From Oscillospiraceae bacterium (GTDB taxonomy: Bacteria > Bacillota > Clostridia > Oscillospirales > Oscillospiraceae): a stretch of 9,789 nt of DNA. The first letter of the stretch is position 1. Every line of letters starts with the position of its first letter. Position numbers and translations under genes: made by a program. The notes beneath the pieces were generated by a model. That model searched no databases. It saw only the letters and a program-made list of their open reading frames with translations, and was not told the origin of the DNA. Location: the NCBI GenBank assembly GCA_017557265.1, contig JAFZAM010000054.1, positions 1 to 9,789 on the forward strand, in the 5' to 3' direction. This document shows positions 6,718 to 9,789 of this stretch, piece by piece.

Positions 6718-7429
6718 CCGCGGCGGCGACCGCGGCGCGGAGCGTATCCGGCCCGTTCTCGGAATAGAGCAGGACCGCGCTCTCGACGCCCGCCGCCTTC
6801 AGCGCGCGTATCTTCGCCGAGACGGAGGCCGGCGTGTCGAAGAGCAGAAAGCGCGGTCTTCCGCCGACGGATACCGCCGCGTAGTTTGCGCAGAGCTCTT
6901 CCGAGAAGAACGATCTGCCGGCCTGTCCGAGCAGCCTTTCCGCTTCCGGGCGCGTGAGCCGTTCATGCCGCCCGTCCGGGCAGGGCGGGGAATAGAGCCG
7001 GTATCCGACGCTCAGGTCCGCCGTCGCGCGGTACGGCCTGACTCCCGCGCTTTCCCTTACGGCTCCGGCGAAGCTCCCTTTGTACGCCTCCGCGGATATG
7101 AACGCGCCGTAGCTTCGCCCTCCGCGCCCGTACCTGACGGGTATCTCCGCGCCGAGCGCCTCCGCGAAGGGAGAGAGCGGGGAGCCGTCTGCGCTCTCCA
7201 AAAGCACGCCGCCGAACGATCTCACGCGGCACTCGCGCAGTACGTCCCCGACGAGGTCCGTCGAGGCCCCGCCGGATACCCGCAGAGCCATGACCCCGCC
7301 CGCGGCGTCGAACGCCGCGTCCCGCAGCAGTACGCCGCCCGATATCCGGTAGGCGAGGTGCGCGGCGGGAAGGCCCCATTTGAGAGCCTCCTGGAGCTCG
7401 GACGGCGACGCCGCGAGATACAGACGCAT
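6710..7429 (-). CDS. Uncharacterised protein, possibly a degenerate GH18-like barrel
   Basis: A 239-residue cytoplasmic protein with no signal peptide or membrane segment. I do not recognise its function with confidence. Hydrophobic strands alternate with helices, as in an alpha/beta barrel: LAYRI, GGVMALRV, FGGVLLES and RFLLFDT. The C-terminal pattern FDTPASVSAKIRALKAAGV followed by SAVLLYSE (about 197-224) resembles the last strand and helix of glycoside hydrolase 18-type barrels. The second-half motif SFFSEELCANYAA (173-185) looks like a conserved feature of a family seen in Oscillospirales. The place where GH18 enzymes carry DxxDxDxE has only VLLESADG (75-82), so chitinase-type catalysis is doubtful. 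ATG 7429 is preferred to ATG 7450 because GGAGGAG (7441-7435) sits 5 nt upstream of it. Clear coding signs are the strong ribosome-binding site, no stops, and GC-ending codons. The family link is inference. Confidence 0.8.
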   Translation of the reverse strand: MRLYLAASPSELQEALKWGLPAAHLAYRISGGVLLRDAAFDAAGGVMALRVSGGASTDLVGDVLRECRVRSFGGVLLESADGSPLSPFAEALGAEIPVRYGRGGRSYGAFISAEAYKGSFAGAVRESAGVRPYRATADLSVGYRLYSPPCPDGRHERLTRPEAERLLGQAGRSFFSEELCANYAAVSVGGRPRFLLFDTPASVSAKIRALKAAGVESAVLLYSENGPDTLRAAVAAAGK

Positions 7430-7434
7430 TTGCG

Positions 7435-7441
7435 CTCCTCC
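7435..7441 (-). promoter_or_regulatory. Ribosome-binding site that decides the start of the minus-strand gene
   Basis: GGAGGAG on the minus strand, 5 nt before ATG 7429. The alternative in-frame ATG at 7450 lies upstream of this site and has no comparable purine stretch at usable distance, so the seven extra residues are probably not translated. Confidence 0.8.
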
Positions 7442-7443
7442 TG

Positions 7444-7472
7444 TGGACACCGCGCGTACGCGGTGCTATAAT
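7444..7472 (+). promoter_or_regulatory. Sigma-A promoter with extended -10, upstream of the M24 peptidase gene
   Basis: TGGACA (7444-7449), a 17-nt spacer and TATAAT (7467-7472), preceded by TGC as an extended -10 (7464-7466). Transcription would start near 7479, giving a leader of about 63 nt. The -35 begins 15 bp from the divergent gene's start codon and overlaps its leader. Confidence 0.8.
7448..7465. promoter_or_regulatory. Perfect inverted repeat in the divergent promoter spacer (operator-like)
   Basis: CACCGCG (7448-7454), a 4-nt centre CGTA, and CGCGGTG (7459-7465). It fills the space between the -35 and -10 of the plus-strand promoter and touches both. A dimeric regulator bound here would block that promoter and could also affect the divergent gene. 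No regulator gene lies nearby, so the binding factor is unknown. It could also simply be a chance GC-rich palindrome. Confidence 0.45.
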
Positions 7473-7492
7473 AACCGATATAAAGCGGTCAC
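7465..7492 (-). promoter_or_regulatory. Possible divergent promoter for the minus-strand gene
   Basis: On the minus strand, GTGACC (7492-7487), a 16-nt spacer and TATAGC (7470-7465), each 4 of 6 to consensus. The -10 would overlap the plus-strand TATAAT face to face, giving a leader of about 30 nt. This is a weak match and is offered only because the gene needs a promoter in this gap. Confidence 0.3.
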
Positions 7493-7541
7493 GGCCTTAT
7501 CTTATGCCGATATCGCCCGCAATATAAGTGAGGTGCACACC

Positions 7542-8602
7542 ATGGACAACGTAAAGCGCATCAAGGACGCGCTGACCGAATTTGAAGCGATACTGCTCAT
7601 CAGCCCGACCAACCGCCGCTACGCGACCGGCTTTCCCTCCACGGAGGGGACGGTCCTCATAACGCGCGAGTCCGCGCATTTCTTCGTAGACGGCAGATAC
7701 ATCGAGGCCGCCCGCGGCGCGATAAGCGGCGCCGAGGTCGAGCTCGTTACGAATAAATACGACTGGTACGCGCAGGTGAACGCCGTCCTCAAAAAGGAGA
7801 AGATAAAAAAGCTCGCTTTCGAGGACGAATACGTCAGCTTCGCGGAGCTCGCCAGGATCAAAGAGAAGCTCGAGCCCGAGCTCATTCCCGAAAAGGGCTT
7901 CATAAACGCCCTGCGCTCGGTAAAGCAGGACTTCGAGGTGGATACCCTCGTCGCCGCCCAGCGCCTCGCCGAGAAGGTCCTCGACAGAGTGCTCGGCATA
8001 ATAAAACCCGGCATGACAGAAAAAGAGGTCGCAGCCGAGCTCGTCTACGGCATGCTCAGGCTCGGAGCGGAGAACGTCTCCTTCGAGCCCATAGTCGTAA
8101 CGGGGGAGAAGACCAGCATGCCGCACGGCGTCCCGGCGACAAGGTCATCAAGAAAGGCGACTTTCTGACGATGGACTTCGGCTGCATCCTCGGCGGCTAC
8201 TGCTCCGACATGACGCGCACCGTCGCCATAGGCAGAGCGACCAAGGAGATGCGCAAGGTCTACGATACCGTCCTCGAGGCCCAGCTCGCCGGCATAGCCG
8301 CCGCGCGCGGGGGAGTCTCGGGCCGCGAGGTGGACAAGGCCGCGAGAGACGTCATCGAGAAGGCCGGCTACGGAGAGTACTTCACCCACAGCTTCGGCCA
8401 CAGCCTCGGCCTCGATATCCACGAGTTCCCGAACGCCACCCCGACCAACGAAGACCCGCTCCCCGTCGGCGCCGTCATCTCCGCCGAGCCGGGCATATAC
8501 CTGCCCGGAAAGTTCGGCGTGCGCATCGAGGACGTCGTCGTCCTGCGCGAGGACGGCTGCTTCGATATCACGAACGCGCCGAAGGAACTTATCATCCTCT
8601 GA
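7542..8602 (+). pseudogene. pepP: M24 family Xaa-Pro aminopeptidase (PepP-like), split by a -1 frameshift
   Basis: As given, the gene is two reading frames: 7542-8168 (creatinase-like N-domain and start of the catalytic domain, 208 residues) and 8171-8602 (rest of the catalytic domain). Adding one G to the GG at 8135-8136 joins them into a 353-residue protein of normal family length, with PHGVPGDKVIKKGDF across the join. In the repaired protein all five M24 pita-bread metal ligands are present (D212, D223, H287, E316, E330), as are H195 in the MPHG motif and H294. The enzyme would remove N-terminal residues preceding proline in the cytoplasm. ATG 7542 follows GAGGTG (7530-7535) by 6 nt. It lies directly before efp, as in many Bacillota. 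Both halves are otherwise intact, with no further decay, so a base-calling error or a very recent mutation is likelier than an old pseudogene. No slippery heptamer is visible. Confidence 0.92.
8131..8140 (+). other. Frameshift site in the pepP-like gene
   Basis: The local sequence TCCCGGCGAC would restore the frame if it read TCCCGGGCGAC, giving Val-Pro-Gly-Asp as expected for the family. Loss of one G from a GGG run inside a CCCGGG context is a typical homopolymer miscall and also a typical slippage mutation. The first frame then ends at a TGA at 8166-8168. Confidence 0.9.
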
Positions 8603-8629
8603 GCGTTTTTTACCGAAACGAGAAAAATC

Positions 8630-8658
8630 TTGCAAAAACGGGACGTATAAGTTATAAT
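8630..8658 (+). promoter_or_regulatory. Sigma-A promoter of efp
   Basis: TTGCAA (8630-8635), a 17-nt spacer and TATAAT (8653-8658) in an AT-rich gap between pepP and efp. Transcription should start near 8665, giving a leader of about 34 nt ending in the AGAGGAG ribosome-binding site (8685-8691). It lets efp be expressed independently of the broken upstream gene. Confidence 0.88.
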
Positions 8659-8698
8659 ACATTAGTTAAAAATATATTCTATTGAGAGGAGACTCTTT

Positions 8699-9262
8699 AT
8701 GATTACAGCCGGCGATTTCAGAAACGGTGTTACCTTCGACATGGACGGGAACGTCATGCAGGTCATAGAGTTCCAGCATGTCAAGCCCGGCAAGGGCGCC
8801 GCCTTCGTCCGCACGAAGATGCGCAACGTCATTACCGGAGCCGTTACCGAGACTACCTTCAACCCCAGCGATAAATTCGAGAACGCGTACATCGAGCGCC
8901 GCGAGATGGAGTACAGCTACAACGACGGCGATCTGTACTACTTCATGGATACCGAGACCTACGATCTCACGCCCATCGACTCCAAGCACCTCGGCGACGC
9001 TTTCCGCTTCGTCAAGGAGAACACGATCTGCAAGGTCATGAGCTACAAGGGCGTCATCTTCGGCGTCGAGCCTCCCTCCTTCGTCGAGCTCGAGGTCACC
9101 CAGACCGATCCCGGCTTCCGCGGCGACACGGCGACGAACGTCACCAAGCCCGCCATCCTCGAGACCGGCGCCGAGGTCAAGGTGCCTCTGTTCATCAACA
9201 CCGGCGATAAGATCAAGATCGACACGCGCTCCGGCGAGTACCTCGAGCGCGCCAAAGGCTGA
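8699..9262 (+). CDS. efp: Elongation factor P
   Basis: A 187-residue EF-P, normal in length. It enters ribosomes stalled at polyproline stretches and promotes peptide bond formation. The three beta-barrel domains are all present. The tip of domain I reads HVKPGKGAAFVRTK, placing the functional lysine at K32 within PGKG. This is the same position that B. subtilis modifies with 5-aminopentanol, and it is a lysine rather than the arginine used by rhamnosylated EF-P types. The C-terminal OB domain carries the conserved pattern TKPAILETGAEVKVPLFINTGDKI and a terminal DTRSGEYLERAK. ATG 8699 follows AGAGGAG by 7 nt. Modification enzymes are not in the window. It is probably cotranscribed with the next gene 23 nt downstream. 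Confidence 0.97.
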   Translation: MITAGDFRNGVTFDMDGNVMQVIEFQHVKPGKGAAFVRTKMRNVITGAVTETTFNPSDKFENAYIERREMEYSYNDGDLYYFMDTETYDLTPIDSKHLGDAFRFVKENTICKVMSYKGVIFGVEPPSFVELEVTQTDPGFRGDTATNVTKPAILETGAEVKVPLFINTGDKIKIDTRSGEYLERAKG

Positions 9263-9285
9263 TTTGCGTTAACAGGAGGTAAGTT

Positions 9286-9744
9286 ATGAGCATTACCGAG
9301 AGAGTTGCCTATCTTAAGGGCCTCATGGAGGGCATGAAGGTCGACGCCGCGAGCGATACCGGCAAGCTGCTGGCCGTCATGGCCGACATCCTTGAGGACA
9401 TCGCCCTCGAGATCGACGATATAAACGAGAACGCGCTCGACCTGGCCGAGGAGATCGACCAGCTGTCCGACGATCTGGGCGACGTCGAGGATTTCCTCGA
9501 CGAGCTCTGCGAGGACGATGACGACGAGTGCTGCTGCTGCGATGATGACGACTGCTGCTGCGACGACGACGGCGAGCCGCTCTTCTTCGAGATCAAGTGC
9601 CCGACCTGCGGCGGCGAGTTCACCGTCGACGAGGACGTCATTGCTCTCGATTCCATCAAGTGCCCCAAGTGCGGCGAGACCCTCGAGTTCGACTTCGACG
9701 AGGATGACGAGGACGGCTGCTGCTGCGGTCACGACCACGAGTAA
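9286..9744 (+). CDS. Acidic cysteine-rich zinc-ribbon protein, CD1247 N-terminal-domain-like
   Basis: A 152-residue, very acidic protein of unknown function. Residues 1 to about 75 form a helical, probably coiled-coil domain (ITERVAYLKGLMEGMKVD, then DILEDIALEIDDINENALDLAEEIDQL). This resembles the N-terminal domain that clostridial annotations call CD1247 N-terminal, often found near efp. Then come C75, a four-Cys run (82-85) and a three-Cys run (90-92) separated by Asp runs. A zinc-ribbon follows, CPTC (105-108) and CPKC (126-129). The tail is CCCGHDHE (145-152). There are 15 cysteines in all. The zinc-ribbon is a standard four-Cys site; the Cys/Asp runs and His tail suggest extra metal binding, which is inference. 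AGGAGG (9274-9279) stands 6 nt before the start. The 23-nt gap from efp and no intervening terminator imply one transcript. Confidence 0.85.
   Translation: MSITERVAYLKGLMEGMKVDAASDTGKLLAVMADILEDIALEIDDINENALDLAEEIDQLSDDLGDVEDFLDELCEDDDDECCCCDDDDCCCDDDGEPLFFEIKCPTCGGEFTVDEDVIALDSIKCPKCGETLEFDFDEDDEDGCCCGHDHE
9505..9580 (+). repeat. Low-complexity TGC/GAC codon tract in the cysteine-rich gene
   Basis: Codons for Cys (TGC) and Asp (GAC/GAT) alternate in short homogeneous runs: Asp4-Glu-Cys4-Asp4-Cys3-Asp3. The run of identical TGC triplets is a place where replication slippage could add or remove cysteines in frame. Confidence 0.7.
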
Positions 9745-9759
9745 TTCCTAACAAGCAAA

Positions 9760-9789
9760 GAACTCACACGGAACGCTCCGTGTGAGTTC
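9760..9789 (+). terminator. Long hairpin closing the efp operon, cut by the window end
   Basis: A perfect 13-bp stem GAACTCACACGGA (9760-9772) / TCCGTGTGAGTTC (9777-9789) with a 4-nt loop ACGC, 15 nt after the last stop. The bases before the stem are AAA (9757-9759), so a T tract pairing with it would lie just beyond the window. It has the shape of an intrinsic terminator, but the tract itself cannot be seen. Confidence 0.85.

Noticed and set aside
8120..8171. Programmed -1 ribosomal frameshift in the pepP-like gene
   Set aside because: No X-XXY-YYZ slippery site at the junction and no known recoding in this family. A deleted G explains the frame exactly.
8603..8629. A terminator after the pepP-like gene (T run 8605-8611)
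   Set aside because: The T run is not preceded by a GC-rich stem; only a 5-bp CGTTT/AAACG pairing exists, with the T run inside it. Read-through into efp remains possible.
1..9789. Defence island, phage, transposon, CRISPR or biosynthetic cluster
   Set aside because: All recognised genes are conserved housekeeping genes in familiar orders. No transposase, integrase, repeat-spacer array or tRNA attachment site was seen.

Overview
The window looks like a piece of chromosome from a GC-rich member of the Clostridia (Bacillota), possibly Oscillospirales or Christensenellales. The reasons are the gene order yhbY-nadD-yqeK-LCP-rsfS-leuS, a bS21 of Bacillota type, an efp gene with a Gram-positive-type lysine loop, and a final gene resembling the clostridial CD1247 N-terminal-domain family. 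GC content is high by eye, third codon positions are mostly C or G, and the promoters stand out as AT-rich islands. The lineage is inferred from gene content only. The content is almost wholly core housekeeping. I see no phage, transposon, CRISPR, tRNA or defence genes.

Region 1 (2-6361, + strand) is a tightly packed operon. It runs from the 3' part of rdgB (nucleotide pool sanitation) to yhbY (ribosome assembly), a fused nadD-yqeK (NAD synthesis plus an HD-type Ap4A hydrolase domain), a LytR-CpsA-Psr (LCP) cell-wall ligase, rsfS (ribosome silencing) and leuS (leucyl-tRNA synthetase). The first four genes overlap by 4-7 nt, which suggests translational coupling. A well-formed extended -10 promoter lies inside the yqeK part of the fusion gene and may give the LCP-rsfS-leuS half its own transcript. 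A hairpin with a short T run separates rsfS from leuS.

Region 2 (6362-6717) holds rpsU (bS21) as its own unit, with a consensus sigma-A promoter, a leader of about 60 nt, a strong Shine-Dalgarno, a GTG start and an intrinsic terminator.

Region 3 (6710-7429, - strand) is one convergently oriented gene of unknown function. It weakly recalls a degenerate GH18-like barrel. It shares a 112-nt divergent promoter region, containing a perfect 7-bp inverted repeat, with the next gene.

Region 4 (7542-9789, + strand) holds an M24 Xaa-Pro aminopeptidase gene broken by a one-base deletion (or sequencing error), then efp (elongation factor P) under its own promoter. An acidic, cysteine-rich zinc-ribbon protein follows, and a long hairpin closes the window. 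The pepP-efp pairing is classic for Bacillota.

Most of what deserves a second look is regulatory or structural: the embedded promoter, the nadD-yqeK fusion, the pepP frameshift, the palindrome in the divergent promoter, the unusual Cys/Asp clusters in the last gene, and the orphan minus-strand gene. I found no convincing evidence of a wholly new system.
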